From contig NZ_CP118962.1 in NCBI RefSeq assembly GCF_029024925.1, positions 2,326,001 through 2,390,000 on the forward strand: a DNA stretch of 64,000 nucleotides, in the 5' to 3' direction. This document shows, one piece after another, positions 45,502 through 54,494 of the stretch. The DNA comes from Enterococcus faecalis (GTDB lineage: Bacteria; Bacillota; Bacilli; Lactobacillales; Enterococcaceae). The notes under the pieces are model-generated. The model made no database searches and was not told the origin of the DNA. It saw only the letters and a program-made list of their open reading frames with translations. The translations under genes and the position numbers were made by a program. Each line of letters opens with the position of its first letter. Position 1 is the first letter of the stretch.

Positions 45502-46566
45502 ATGAAAAAAAGTTTACTGGGGTTGATTGTTTTTTTATCCTTACTGACCCTTACTTCTTGCAGAAATAAAGTGACCACAAAAGAGCTAATGGCAAACGAG
45601 TGGGCCGTAAACTCCAACGTTGATGAAGTAGTAATGATTGTATCATTCAGCGAAGATACCGCTACTTTCAAAATCAATACAGATGAACACACATCAACTG
45701 CAAAAAATGATTTGGAAAAAGCAGGCGAAGAATTAGGTAAACAAATTGCAAATAAAATAGAATACAAAGTCAAATACCATCTAAAAAACAATCAAATTCG
45801 TTGGGAAAATGAAGGAAAAGAAGTAGCTTACAAGATAAAAAAAGAAAAGCAAAATCTACTTTTCACTCCTACTAAGACAAACAATTCTGATAACCAAACA
45901 AAACTAGTTTTGAAACCTTACACAAAGAAAAGTATTGATTCTTCCACTCAAAAAGATAAAACGGAAGAAACCAGCTCTAATTATCAAAACGTCTCATCTG
46001 AAACAAACCAATCTACCTCTTCATCTACTACTAAAGAACCGCTACCACAAGTTAGCTTAGCTGATTTTATAGGCGGTTGGGGTATTCCTCAAAGTGATAA
46101 CTTATTTTTTATAAATGCTGACGGAACACTCACTAGCATAACTCAATCGAATGTTCCTCTTCAAAATGTAAGTTTTTCTGTGGATGAGAATGGTAATCAA
46201 ATAATGACGTTTCTTTTGAATAATACGCCCCGAACAGTAACGAAAAATAATGATGGTACTTTAACTGTTAATGGACAAATATACACTTATCTAGGTAATA
46301 TTACGTTGGAACAATTAATTGAAAGAAATAATCAAACTCAACAAGTTTTTGAACAATCTGAGCAGCAACCACCACAAAACTCTGATTCTAGTGAACAAAT
46401 ACAAAATTCTAAATCAGACCAACCTATATACGATACGGTACGAAGTGGTGAAGGTGGGCGACAGTTAGCCGAAAGAAATGGTTTAACCTTGGAAGAATTA
46501 TTAGCATTAAATCCACGCATTGAAACTTCTGTTTTTTATCCTGGTCAGTCATTACGAATTAAATAG
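45502..46566 (+). CDS. Lipoprotein with C-terminal LysM domain
   Basis: A 354-residue lipoprotein. Its signal peptide ends in the lipobox LTSC (Cys about residue 19). A Ser/Thr/Gln-rich linker (about 150-185) follows, then a beta-rich domain with ADFIGGWGIP...FINADGTLTS, another Gln/Ser linker, and a C-terminal LysM-like motif (TVRSGEGGRQLAERNGLTLEELLALNP...YPGQSLRI). It should be membrane-anchored with LysM bound to peptidoglycan. It follows the GT-C-like gene by 20 bases. Low GC relative to housekeeping neighbours. Confidence 0.82.
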   Translation: MKKSLLGLIVFLSLLTLTSCRNKVTTKELMANEWAVNSNVDEVVMIVSFSEDTATFKINTDEHTSTAKNDLEKAGEELGKQIANKIEYKVKYHLKNNQIRWENEGKEVAYKIKKEKQNLLFTPTKTNNSDNQTKLVLKPYTKKSIDSSTQKDKTEETSSNYQNVSSETNQSTSSSTTKEPLPQVSLADFIGGWGIPQSDNLFFINADGTLTSITQSNVPLQNVSFSVDENGNQIMTFLLNNTPRTVTKNNDGTLTVNGQIYTYLGNITLEQLIERNNQTQQVFEQSEQQPPQNSDSSEQIQNSKSDQPIYDTVRSGEGGRQLAERNGLTLEELLALNPRIETSVFYPGQSLRIK

Positions 46567-46589
46567 AAATTTAGGTATACTAATAGATA

Positions 46590-46660
46590 ATAGTCTATAA
46601 AAAAAGAAAAGTCCATGTGGGGACCACGGACTCAAAAAAGTATTTCGAGATTTAGTTTAC
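46590..46660 (-). ncRNA. Candidate short minus-strand RNA with terminator
   Basis: A stem-loop AGTCC.GTGG / CCAC.GGACT (46610-46633) is followed by TTTTCTTTTTTT on the minus strand only. About 40 bases upstream (46668-46673) is TATAAT on the same strand. No minus-strand gene ends here. Together this looks like a transcript of roughly 70 bases, or the remnant of one. Its identity is unknown. Confidence 0.35.
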
Positions 46661-46693
46661 AAAAATATTATAACAGAAATGAGGAGTTTTCAA

Positions 46694-47317
46694 ATGAAAA
46701 AAATGTATTTGTTAAGCATAACATTAATATCTCTTGGTATTTTAGCAGGTTGTTCTAATAATGATTCTACTAAAGTGCAAAAACTAGAAACAACTATTTC
46801 TAGTCTAAAAAAAGAAAATGATTCTTTAAAAACAGGAAATACTGATGAAAATAAAAAAAGCCAGGAATCCAAAGTAGATTCCAAACAAAAAAAGGAAGAA
46901 AAAAAATATGGTTTAAATGAAGACGTTGATCTATATTCAAATTCTAAAAAAGTTGGAAAAATTAAACTTACGAAAGTTTCTACTAATCAATCTGCATTTC
47001 CAGATTATATGATTAATCTAGAAGATTATGATACTAGCAAAATGATGGCAGTGACTTTTGATTATACCAATATTGCTATGGAAGAACCCTTTTTACCCCA
47101 CTCTAATTATTTCCAAGCATATTCTAAGGATGGAAAAGCTTTACAATCATTTAATCAGCAAAATGGTCAAGATTATGTTTCTCAAGGTAGAACTGGAACA
47201 TCTACAATTTACTTTGGGATACCAGTTGATGGCAATAGTTTTGACGAAGTGGAACTAGACCTTGTACCTACTGGCTCAGCAAAAATTGCGACATTTGATA
47301 TAGCAGTTGGTCATTGA
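46694..47317 (+). CDS. DUF4352-like lipoprotein
   Basis: A 207-residue lipoprotein: lipobox LAGC (Cys about 20), then a short coiled coil (VQKLETTISSLKKENDSLK), a Lys/Glu/Ser-rich linker, and a C-terminal immunoglobulin-like domain (IKLTKVSTN...MMAVTFDYTN...STIYFGIPVDG) of the DUF4352/telomeric-repeat-binding-factor-2-like type, common in Firmicutes lipoproteins. Start: ATG at 46694 with GAGGAG. It is AT-rich. Function unknown. Confidence 0.82.
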   Translation: MKKMYLLSITLISLGILAGCSNNDSTKVQKLETTISSLKKENDSLKTGNTDENKKSQESKVDSKQKKEEKKYGLNEDVDLYSNSKKVGKIKLTKVSTNQSAFPDYMINLEDYDTSKMMAVTFDYTNIAMEEPFLPHSNYFQAYSKDGKALQSFNQQNGQDYVSQGRTGTSTIYFGIPVDGNSFDEVELDLVPTGSAKIATFDIAVGH

Positions 47318-47352
47318 TTAATAGCATATATGGAATATACACAAAAATGTCT

Positions 47353-47398
47353 AAGGAGCCTAACATTCTTTCAAGAAAGAATGTTAGGCTCCTTTTAT
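47353..47398. terminator. Bidirectional terminator between the DUF4352-like and FUSC genes
   Basis: A perfect 19-base stem (47353-47371 and 47376-47394) with a four-base loop. The right arm runs into TTTT on the plus strand and the left arm gives TTAG on the minus strand, immediately after the FUSC stop. Confidence 0.83.
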
Positions 47399-48459
47399 TC
47401 AGACAATTTCAGCCACTCCTTGCGATTGCAATAGGACATAGTTTTTACAAAGACAAAATGATAAAGCAAACCGTAAGCTAGCCCCAACATATTTAACAAA
47501 ATTCTTAAGTAAAGACTTGTTTCTAGCCCAAATATCATAGAAGCTGCCATGATAGCACCAACACAATTAAAAATCGTTTTACTTTTATAAGATGTGCATA
47601 AGCCTAAACAAAGTCCTCCTAAAATACCAAGTAGGTTCGTTGGTATATAAAATAACAAGATAGCCGATACTAGAGAACCAATAACGACCCCTATTATTCG
47701 TTCTTTTGCTCGTTCAGACAATTTAAACGTATCATACCCAGAAAATAATGACGAACTAGCAAATGTTGCCCACATAAAGCGGTCAATCTGAAGGTGCGTT
47801 CCTATAAAAAGTAATAAGCTAATGCCTAAAGCGTAATAACCAAACCAAATATTTCTTTGATTAAAAAAACCATTTTCTGTAACCATCTGTATAAAAGTAA
47901 TCTCTTGATCCAATTTTTTATGTTTCACATGATAAACAAAAGCTAAAAGTAGATAAGCAAACACTAATACAAAGAAAGTTTGTTCTAATTGCTGAAACGA
48001 TTGATAGTGAACCGTGCCAACTAAATATAAGTAGGAGAACGTATACAAGCCAGGATTACCCATTTTAGGGTTTTTACCAGTTAAGAAAAACAATGCCAGC
48101 AAGCAGATAAAATGAAGGCCCAATTGTAAAAATGATACAGAAATCAGTGAAATTAATGGACTAACACCTAGAATTGTTAACACGATTCCTAAACTAAGCA
48201 AGGCCTGTTTTTCCCTGTAGCCATATGAGACGAAACGGATACTCAACAGCAAACAAAATAATACAATTGAAAAAGGCGCTACAGCTTTTCCAAAGAAAAA
48301 AGTAATCGTCGACACCCATAAAATCGCAAACGAAACTAATAAGATATCCCTTATTAACAAGGCGCGCCAAAAATATCTCCGCTGTTTTTTAGTATCCGCT
48401 TGATGAATTTTTTGTTTTAAAATAAATGGATCTAACTGCAATAATTGATAAAAAGTCAC
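47395..48459 (-). CDS. FUSC-family membrane protein
   Basis: A 354-residue protein with two blocks of about five helices separated by a soluble region (HKKLDQEITFIQMVTENG). Features of the fusaric-acid-resistance-like family are present, including FMWATFASSSLFSGYDTFKLSERAKERIIGV. Family members are linked to efflux of aromatic acids or to unknown envelope functions. Single gene; substrate unknown. Confidence 0.78.
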   Translation of the reverse strand: MTFYQLLQLDPFILKQKIHQADTKKQRRYFWRALLIRDILLVSFAILWVSTITFFFGKAVAPFSIVLFCLLLSIRFVSYGYREKQALLSLGIVLTILGVSPLISLISVSFLQLGLHFICLLALFFLTGKNPKMGNPGLYTFSYLYLVGTVHYQSFQQLEQTFFVLVFAYLLLAFVYHVKHKKLDQEITFIQMVTENGFFNQRNIWFGYYALGISLLLFIGTHLQIDRFMWATFASSSLFSGYDTFKLSERAKERIIGVVIGSLVSAILLFYIPTNLLGILGGLCLGLCTSYKSKTIFNCVGAIMAASMIFGLETSLYLRILLNMLGLAYGLLYHFVFVKTMSYCNRKEWLKLSE

Positions 48460-48714
48460 CTAAAATCATCTCCTAAAAATCGACTCTTCTCAATTCATTA
48501 TTCCAACTTTTCCTTCTATGAAATCAGAAGAAAAGTAGTTGTGACGAACATTTTACTACAACTTTTTTTCTGAATCAATACATGCTTTATTTCTTAATTC
48601 AATACCTCTCCCGATACGATTTGCTTACTTCATAAAAAATAAGCCTAGAAAAAATCAAAACGATTAATTCTAGACTCAAAATTAAATAACTGTTGAACAA
48701 AAGCTAGCGCTTTT
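48460..48714. other. Spacer between FUSC gene and an 86-residue gene
   Basis: I find no gene here. A weak hairpin around CCTAGAA/TTCTAGA (about 48650-48677) may terminate the small upstream gene. Confidence 0.5.
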
Positions 48715-48966
48715 TTACATAAACTTTTCCAACAGATCCATTTCTTTTTCTAATTCTTTTTCATCATACTTGTCATACTTACCAGCTTCGTGTGCAATTT
48801 TTTTAATCTCATGAATGGCTTTTTTTTCAACAATCCATTTCTTCATACTATGTTTTTTTGTATCCTCATCTAGCGAGCTCAACTCTTCTAAACTTGCATC
48901 CAATTTGTTCAAAACGTCGGCAATTTTTACTAATGCTTGCGCTTCTTTTTCTTCATAGTTTGACAT
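48715..48966 (-). CDS. Small charged helical protein, unknown
   Basis: An 83-residue, Glu/Lys-rich protein predicted to be almost wholly helical (LVKIADVLNKLDASLEELSSL; KAIHEIKKIAHEAGKY). Start: ATG at 48966 behind GAGGTG. I do not recognise the family. It stands alone between a spacer and the tRNA gene. The good ribosome site and codon pattern make it a real gene. Confidence 0.7.
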   Translation of the reverse strand: MSNYEEKEAQALVKIADVLNKLDASLEELSSLDEDTKKHSMKKWIVEKKAIHEIKKIAHEAGKYDKYDEKELEKEMDLLEKFM

Positions 48967-49056
48967 AATAGACACCTCTTCTTAAGTATTTTTCTACTTT
49001 AAGTGTACGTCTCTGTCGTTTTATTTGCAACTAATAACTCAACTGCTTCTCAGTAC

Positions 49057-49145
49057 GGAGGATAAGGGATTCGAACCCTTGCACGATGTTACTCGCCTAA
49101 CGGTTTTCGAGACCGTCCCCTTCAGCCAAACTTGGGTAATCCTCC
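49057..49145 (-). tRNA. tRNA-Ser (anticodon CGA)
   Basis: An 89-base type II tRNA: acceptor stem GGAGGAT/ATCCTCC, long variable arm, TTCGAATC T-loop, and anticodon loop CTCGAAA giving anticodon CGA for codon UCG. No CCA is encoded. It lies on the minus strand next to rpmG. Confidence 0.97.
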
Positions 49146-49185
49146 CTCTACATTCCATCTACAAATGAACATGTAATGAATCAAA

Positions 49186-49227
49186 AGATAAAAAGCCTAG
49201 ACCCTTACACAACAAGGATTCTAGGCT
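49186..49227 (-). terminator. Terminator after rpmG
   Basis: A stem AGCCTAGA...TCTAGGCT (49194-49201 and 49220-49227) with an inner CCTT/AAGG pair, followed by TTTTTATC on the minus strand. It separates rpmG from the tRNA gene. Confidence 0.82.
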
Positions 49228-49240
49228 CTATCTAAATAAA

Positions 49241-49390
49241 TTATTTAGTTTCACGGTGTAAAGTAACTTTTCTTTCACGTGGGCAATATTTTTGTTTTTC
49301 TAAACGATCAGGATTGTTACGTTTATTTTTATTTGTTAAGTAGTTACGTTCTTTACAAGAAGTACACTCTAAAGTGATGTTTACGCGCAT
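49241..49390 (-). CDS. rpmG: Ribosomal protein bL33
   Basis: A 49-residue protein: [24 protein letters not shown]...[15 protein letters not shown]. It has three cysteines (CTSC and one in YCPR), as in the RpmGA-type form of Bacillus. Start: ATG at 49390 with AGGAGGGG. This is one of several L33 paralogues usual in enterococci; the number here cannot be checked. Confidence 0.96.
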   Translation of the reverse strand: MRVNITLECTSCKERNYLTNKNKRNNPDRLEKQKYCPRERKVTLHRETK

Positions 49391-49515
49391 GTTTTCCCCT
49401 CCTACTAATAATTGATCTTTCCAAGAGATTTCTTAGACTTGAATATCATACCATTTTTTTTGTCATTTGACTACCCTTTTGGGCAAATTTGTAAAGTAGT
49501 TCTACTTTACAAATT

Positions 49516-51651
49516 TTATTTTTTGTACATTTCCATATACGCTTCTAAAACTTCTTTGGCAATCGTTTGATTTGGTTTGGAAGATTCATCATTTAAGTGT
49601 GGTAAAACAACGCTAATTGCAATTTCAGGATTTTCGTACGGCGCATAAGCCACCAAGTTACTATTAACCGTTGTATGGTTTACTCCATTAGCATCTGTTG
49701 CTTGCGTTTCGGCGGTCCCTGTTTTAGCAGCAATCGAAAACTTGTCTGATTTTAAACCACGTGCAGTTGTAAAAGGACTAGTTCCATTTACTACATTATA
49801 GAAACCTTGTTGAAGAATTCCTATCTGGTCTTCAGAAATATTCACCTTATTCAAAACTTTTGGTTCAATTTCTTTTAAAATTTTTCCTAAAGCTCCATTT
49901 TCATCATTGCCATAGATTCCTTCTACCACATGGGGTTGCACGCGGATACCATTATTTGCGACAGTGGAAACGTACTGTGCTAATTGTAACGCGCTATAGG
50001 TATCATATTGCCCAAAAGATAGGTCAAGAAGATTACCACCTTGTGGCGCAGAAGACGAATCCTTAAAGTCCTTGTTTTGAATTCCTGTTGTTTCTCCTGG
50101 TATATCAATTCCAGTTTTCGTTCCCATACCATATTCTGCAAAAGCTTTTCTTAATTCTTTAAAGACAGTGTCATCTCCTACTTCATAAGGGAAAATCATA
50201 TTGGGATAATAATTCACACCCATCATTTTAAAGACTAATTTCATCATATAAGCATTCGAAGAATATTCTAACGCTTGCTCCGCAGTTAATTGCATGGTTG
50301 TTCCGCCAGAAGCATTCCACCAAGAAGCTTTTGGATTACTACCTGCTAGTAAAATAGCTTCATCTGTTAAAACGTCATTGCCTTTAATGACGCCTGTTTC
50401 ATAACCAGCTGTTAAAGTACCTGCTTTCACAACTGATCCAGGAACTTCAGAATTCAAAATAGGTGCTAAAGGATTAGGTGTGACTTCTCCAGTTGCTAAA
50501 TCATGATGAAATCCGGACATCGCTAAAATAGCACCTGTTTGAGGGTTCATAGCAACGACATATGCATTTTCTGAGTATGGTCCAATGGTTTTGACTATTT
50601 GTGAATAGTTTCGTTGTAAAATTTCATCAACTTTGTTTTGGAAATTTGAATCAATCGTTAATTTTAAGTTGGAGCCTTTTTCCCCTTTGGAAATTGGGGT
50701 TTGTGAAACAATCTTTCCGTTATTGTCTAAAACGACTTCTGATTTTGCTTTTTTACCTTGTAGTACGTCTTCATATTGTTTTTCTAAATAGCTAGTCCCG
50801 ACACGGTCATTTCGTGCATAGCCTTTTTTCAAATATTCATCGACTTCTTCGGCTGGCAATCCTTGTTTTTCAGTTGAAACGGTGCCCAACAGGCTACGTA
50901 ATGCGCCACTTTGAGAATAATCACGCGTCCAATCAGTCCCTGTTGAAACACCAGATATTTCCGCTGTGTGTTCACCAATTGTCGCAATTTCACCTTCTGT
51001 TACCCCTTCATTCTTGATGAAGACCGTGTTCATTTGTGACGCTGCATTCATTCGTTTAAAAATCGTCACTGCTTGTAAGGTTCGGTCATCAAATGCAATT
51101 TCTTCAGGGGTGACTTTTTCAACTGCTTTGGCATATAATGTGCCTTCGTCCGTAATTTTGTTGCCTTTTTCATCTTCTTTATCTTGATCGGTTAAACGGC
51201 CTTGGGCTGCTTTTAAATTTTCAGGATTCGCTAACCAATAATCTTTTTTATCACGATCCGTTAAGTTTGGATCAACTGGAACGTTAATAAGTTCGTTAAC
51301 TTTATTCGCAATCGGTAAAATATCTTTTCCTTCAATATTTTTTCCTCGTGTGTAAGTGATTGCTAAATTGGCTTTGTTAGAAACCAAGACTTTTCCTTGT
51401 GAATCATAAATTTGTCCTCGAGGGGATGGTGTCGTGATTTGTAGTGAAGAATTGGCAGTGATTTTTTTGTTAAACTCTTCTCCTTCTACAATCTGTAAAT
51501 ATCCTAAACGGACAATTAATGAAACAAATAAAGTGAATATCACAAAAAATAATAAGTTCAATCGAAAAGGAATATGTGGCTTTCTACCTCGTTGACTCTT
51601 TGCTGCGGCATCTGTTTTTTTTATTTTATCTATAAATGAGTTTTTCTTCAT
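49516..51651 (-). CDS. pbp2B: Penicillin-binding protein 2B, class B transpeptidase
   Basis: A 711-residue monofunctional transpeptidase for septal peptidoglycan. One N-terminal membrane helix (LNLLFFVIFTLFVSLIVRLGYL, about residues 29-50), a dimerisation domain, then the active-site motifs GSVVK (SxxK), SSN (SxN in EYSSNAYMM) and KTGT (AAKTGTAET). Start: ATG at 51651; a longer frame upstream is unlikely because it would displace the anchor. A hairpin at 49485-49516 overlaps its stop. Confidence 0.93.
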   Translation of the reverse strand: MKKNSFIDKIKKTDAAAKSQRGRKPHIPFRLNLLFFVIFTLFVSLIVRLGYLQIVEGEEFNKKITANSSLQITTPSPRGQIYDSQGKVLVSNKANLAITYTRGKNIEGKDILPIANKVNELINVPVDPNLTDRDKKDYWLANPENLKAAQGRLTDQDKEDEKGNKITDEGTLYAKAVEKVTPEEIAFDDRTLQAVTIFKRMNAASQMNTVFIKNEGVTEGEIATIGEHTAEISGVSTGTDWTRDYSQSGALRSLLGTVSTEKQGLPAEEVDEYLKKGYARNDRVGTSYLEKQYEDVLQGKKAKSEVVLDNNGKIVSQTPISKGEKGSNLKLTIDSNFQNKVDEILQRNYSQIVKTIGPYSENAYVVAMNPQTGAILAMSGFHHDLATGEVTPNPLAPILNSEVPGSVVKAGTLTAGYETGVIKGNDVLTDEAILLAGSNPKASWWNASGGTTMQLTAEQALEYSSNAYMMKLVFKMMGVNYYPNMIFPYEVGDDTVFKELRKAFAEYGMGTKTGIDIPGETTGIQNKDFKDSSSAPQGGNLLDLSFGQYDTYSALQLAQYVSTVANNGIRVQPHVVEGIYGNDENGALGKILKEIEPKVLNKVNISEDQIGILQQGFYNVVNGTSPFTTARGLKSDKFSIAAKTGTAETQATDANGVNHTTVNSNLVAYAPYENPEIAISVVLPHLNDESSKPNQTIAKEVLEAYMEMYKK

Positions 51652-51760
51652 ACCTCTAGTCCCTTCACTAAAAAGTTTCGCATTCTCATTGTAACAAAAA
51701 ATAGTCAAAAAATCAGGATTATTCCCAGCTCTAAGGAAATATTTAATTATTTTGTTTTTG

Positions 51761-51808
51761 AAAAAAGTCAAAAGGACTTCTGAATTCAGAAGTCCTTTTG
51801 ACTTTTTC
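51761..51808 (-). terminator. Terminator of thrS
   Basis: A near-perfect palindrome of about 46 bases centred at 51784-51785 (AAAAGTCAAAAGGACTTCTG arms), with T-runs on both strands. The thrS stop lies just above it. Confidence 0.88.
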
Positions 51809-51815
51809 CCTTTTT

Positions 51816-53753
51816 TTAACGGCTGTAATTGTGAACTTCAGCAGCCATGCTGTCAATGAAAATTGATAAATCTTCGACAGACGTTTCTTTGCTTCCATAA
51901 CGACGGACGTTCACCGTTGCGTCTTCCATTTCTTTGTCCCCGACCACTAATTGATAAGGTACTTTTTGGGTTTGAGAGGCCCGAATTTTGTAGCCCATTT
52001 TTTCGTTACGATCATCGACTTCAACACGTAAGCCTTGTGCTTGTAAACGTTCTTTGATTTCATAAGCATACTCAGAATGCGCTTCTACAGAAACTGGGAT
52101 AATAGTTGCTTGAATTGGTGCTAACCAAGTAGGGAAAGCGCCTTTGTAAACTTCTGTTAAGTAAGCCACAAATCGTTCCATTGTTGAGACAATACCACGG
52201 TGGATAACAACTGGGCGATGTGTATTTTCACCATCTTCGCCAACATAAGTTAAGTCAAAACGTTCTGGTAATAAGAAGTCTAATTGGATGGTTGATAATG
52301 TTTCTTCCATTCCTAAAGCTGTTTTTACTTGAACATCTAACTTCGGACCGTAAAAGGCAGCTTCGCCTTCTGCTTCAAAGTAATCTAATTCTAATTCATC
52401 CATGGCAGCTTTTAACATCGCTTGCGCTTTTTCCCACATCGCATCATCATCAAAATATTTGTCTGTATTATTTGGATCACGATAGCTTAAGCGGAAACGA
52501 TAATCCGTAATGTTAAAGTCAGCATAGACTGCCACCATTAACTCCAAAGTACGTTTAAATTCGTCTTTAATTTGGTCAGGACGAACAAAAGTATGGCCAT
52601 CGTTTAAAGTCATTTCACGAACACGTTGTAACCCTGATAATGCGCCAGATTTTTCATAGCGGTGCATCATCCCTAATTCAGCGATTCGAATTGGCAATTC
52701 GCGGTAACTATGAATGTCATTTTTATAAACCATCATATGGTGTGGACAGTTCATTGGACGTAATACCAGCATTTCGCCATCACCCATATCCATTGGTGGG
52801 AACATATCTTCATGGTAATGATCCCAGTGACCAGATGTTTTGTATAATTCCACATCTGCCATAATTGGTGTATACACATGTTGGTAACCTAAGCTAATTT
52901 CTTTGTCCACAATATAACGTTCAATTGTACGACGAATGGTTGCGCCTTTTGGTAACCAGAAAGGTAACCCTGAACCAACTTCTTGTGAAACCATAAATAA
53001 ATCTAATTCTTTTCCTAATTTACGGTGGTCACGTTCTTTGGCTTCCTCGCGCATTTTGATAAATTCTTTTAAATCTTTTTTATCGAAAAAGGCAGTGCCA
53101 TAAATCCGTTGCATCATGTGATTGTCAGAGTTTCCGCGCCAATAAGCACCAGCTACTGAAAGTAATTTAAAGACTTGAATCCGTCCTGTTGAAGGGACGT
53201 GAACACCACGACATAAATCAACAAAATCGCCTTGATCATAGACAGTGATGATTTCATCTTCTGGCAAATCTGTAATTAATTCAACTTTGTAAGGATCATC
53301 AGCAAATAATTCTAACGCTTCTGCACGTGAGATTTCTTTACGAACGATTGGGTTATTTTCCTTCACAATTTTCATCATTTCGGCTTCAATTGCAGGTAAA
53401 TCTTCCGCTGTCACAGGGGATTCCCCATTATCTGTATCATAGTAGAACCCAGAATCAATCGCAGGACCTACGCCAAATTTAATGTTAGGGAAAAGACGGC
53501 GTAAGGCATTAGCCATTAAATGAGCTGATGAATGACGTAAAATTCCTAAAGCATCTTCATGATCAGGTGTCACGATTTCAAGCGAACCATCTTCTACGAT
53601 AGGACGATCTAAATCGATTAAAACACCATTGAATTTACCAGCTAAAGCTTTTTTGGCTAAACTGTTGCTAATACTTTTAGCAACATCAAATGTTGTAACC
53701 CCAGAATCAAACGGTTTAACAGCGCCATCTGGAAAAGTAATGTGAATAGACAT
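51816..53753 (-). CDS. thrS: Threonyl-tRNA synthetase
   Basis: A 645-residue class II synthetase. N-terminal TGS domain ([21 protein letters not shown]), editing domain with [11 protein letters not shown], catalytic zinc site [10 protein letters not shown], motif 2 [18 protein letters not shown] and C-terminal anticodon-binding domain. Start: ATG at 53753 with AAAAGGAG. Expression is under a T-box leader upstream. Confidence 0.98.
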   Translation of the reverse strand: MSIHITFPDGAVKPFDSGVTTFDVAKSISNSLAKKALAGKFNGVLIDLDRPIVEDGSLEIVTPDHEDALGILRHSSAHLMANALRRLFPNIKFGVGPAIDSGFYYDTDNGESPVTAEDLPAIEAEMMKIVKENNPIVRKEISRAEALELFADDPYKVELITDLPEDEIITVYDQGDFVDLCRGVHVPSTGRIQVFKLLSVAGAYWRGNSDNHMMQRIYGTAFFDKKDLKEFIKMREEAKERDHRKLGKELDLFMVSQEVGSGLPFWLPKGATIRRTIERYIVDKEISLGYQHVYTPIMADVELYKTSGHWDHYHEDMFPPMDMGDGEMLVLRPMNCPHHMMVYKNDIHSYRELPIRIAELGMMHRYEKSGALSGLQRVREMTLNDGHTFVRPDQIKDEFKRTLELMVAVYADFNITDYRFRLSYRDPNNTDKYFDDDAMWEKAQAMLKAAMDELELDYFEAEGEAAFYGPKLDVQVKTALGMEETLSTIQLDFLLPERFDLTYVGEDGENTHRPVVIHRGIVSTMERFVAYLTEVYKGAFPTWLAPIQATIIPVSVEAHSEYAYEIKERLQAQGLRVEVDDRNEKMGYKIRASQTQKVPYQLVVGDKEMEDATVNVRRYGSKETSVEDLSIFIDSMAAEVHNYSR

Positions 53754-53790
53754 AATAAAATTCTCTCCTTTTAATTTTTTTGATTTGAAG

Positions 53791-53825
53791 CGTTTCATTG
53801 TGTTCCTGTTTTTCACAATGAAACG
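53791..53825 (-). other. Second hairpin in the thrS leader
   Basis: A perfect 12-base inverted repeat (53791-53802 and 53814-53825) with an 11-base loop, between the T-box terminator and the thrS ribosome site. No T-run follows, so it is not a terminator. It may stabilise or process the mRNA. Confidence 0.6.
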
Positions 53826-53849
53826 AAACAGCCACCTGTTCCCCTTGTT

Positions 53850-54085
53850 AAAAAACAAAAAGTCCTAGTATTCTAACGAATACTAGGACGAAAATATCGT
53901 GGTTCCACCTAATTTTGAACACAAATAATCTGTGTTCCTCTAGCGTGTTAACGGTGCGACCGCCTTTGTTTCAACAAAGGTTTCGAAAGTGGTCATCCCT
54001 TGTGCCAATCTGGAAAATTTTCAGCCAAGATTTTCCTCTCTAATAGATCGCGGGCAAGTTCAGTTGTCTTTCTCATCAATCATTT
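53850..54085 (-). ncRNA. T-box leader of thrS
   Basis: The T-box sequence AGGTGGAACCACG (53898-53910) is followed by a strong terminator hairpin (53862-53889, T-run 53850-53861). Stem I material extends to about 54085, with the Thr codon ACC at GATGACCAC as a plausible specifier. Uncharged tRNA-Thr should stabilise the antiterminator. Confidence 0.92.
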
Positions 54086-54149
54086 ATGCACTTATTTAAC
54101 CACTTATTTTCAGAAAAAGCAAGTGATTCAACAGAAATTCTCTGAAAAC

Positions 54150-54329
54150 TTATTTTTTCCATTCGCCGCCTTGTGCATAGCGGTCTTTTTTCAATTCATT
54201 GACAATCACATGGATATTCTCTTTTGGTGCACCAGCGTTTTTTGACACAGCTTCTGTAATATCTTTGACCATATTAGTTAACTGTTCTTCTGTGCGGCCT
54301 TCAATTAATTCTACATGTACAAATGGCAT
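54150..54329 (-). CDS. 4-oxalocrotonate tautomerase family protein
   Basis: A 59-residue protein beginning [16 protein letters not shown]; after Met removal Pro1 is the catalytic base. The C-terminus ([19 protein letters not shown]) also fits. Start: ATG at 54329, preceded by GGGGGAACGA. Cellular substrate unknown; it is upstream of the thrS leader on the same strand. Confidence 0.92.
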
Positions 54330-54396
54330 CTTCGTTCCCCCAATTTAAATTGCTTGTTCTGTTTGTATCATAGAGCGGGTTATGACGCTTGTCAAT

Positions 54397-54442
54397 AAAA
54401 AATTGGAGACGTCAGTCGTTACGGTTGACGTCTCCAATTTTT
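54397..54442 (-). terminator. Terminator after the L,D-transpeptidase gene
   Basis: A near-perfect 17-base stem (54397-54414 and 54426-54442) with T-runs on both strands. Confidence 0.87.
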
Positions 54443-54494
54443 ATTTTTCAGATACATAGTTGGACCAAAGTGCGGTCTTGCCTAATATCTCTTT

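Noticed and set aside
46567-46693. Fst-type toxin-antitoxin locus
   Set aside because: No Fst-like toxin frame is present on either strand; only the antisense-like RNA features remain.
49057-49145. tRNA-Ser as integration site of a genomic island covering 43-49 kb
   Set aside because: I found no copy of the tRNA 3' end to the left and no integrase or recombinase gene. The low-GC genes may be old.
49241-49390. Loss of the fourth zinc cysteine in L33 as an anomaly
   Set aside because: The same three-cysteine pattern is, as far as I recall, found in RpmGA-type L33 of Bacillus.
49485-49516. Hairpin at the pbp2B stop as an intrinsic terminator
   Set aside because: The 15-base stem is clear but no T-run follows on the minus strand, so I do not call it.
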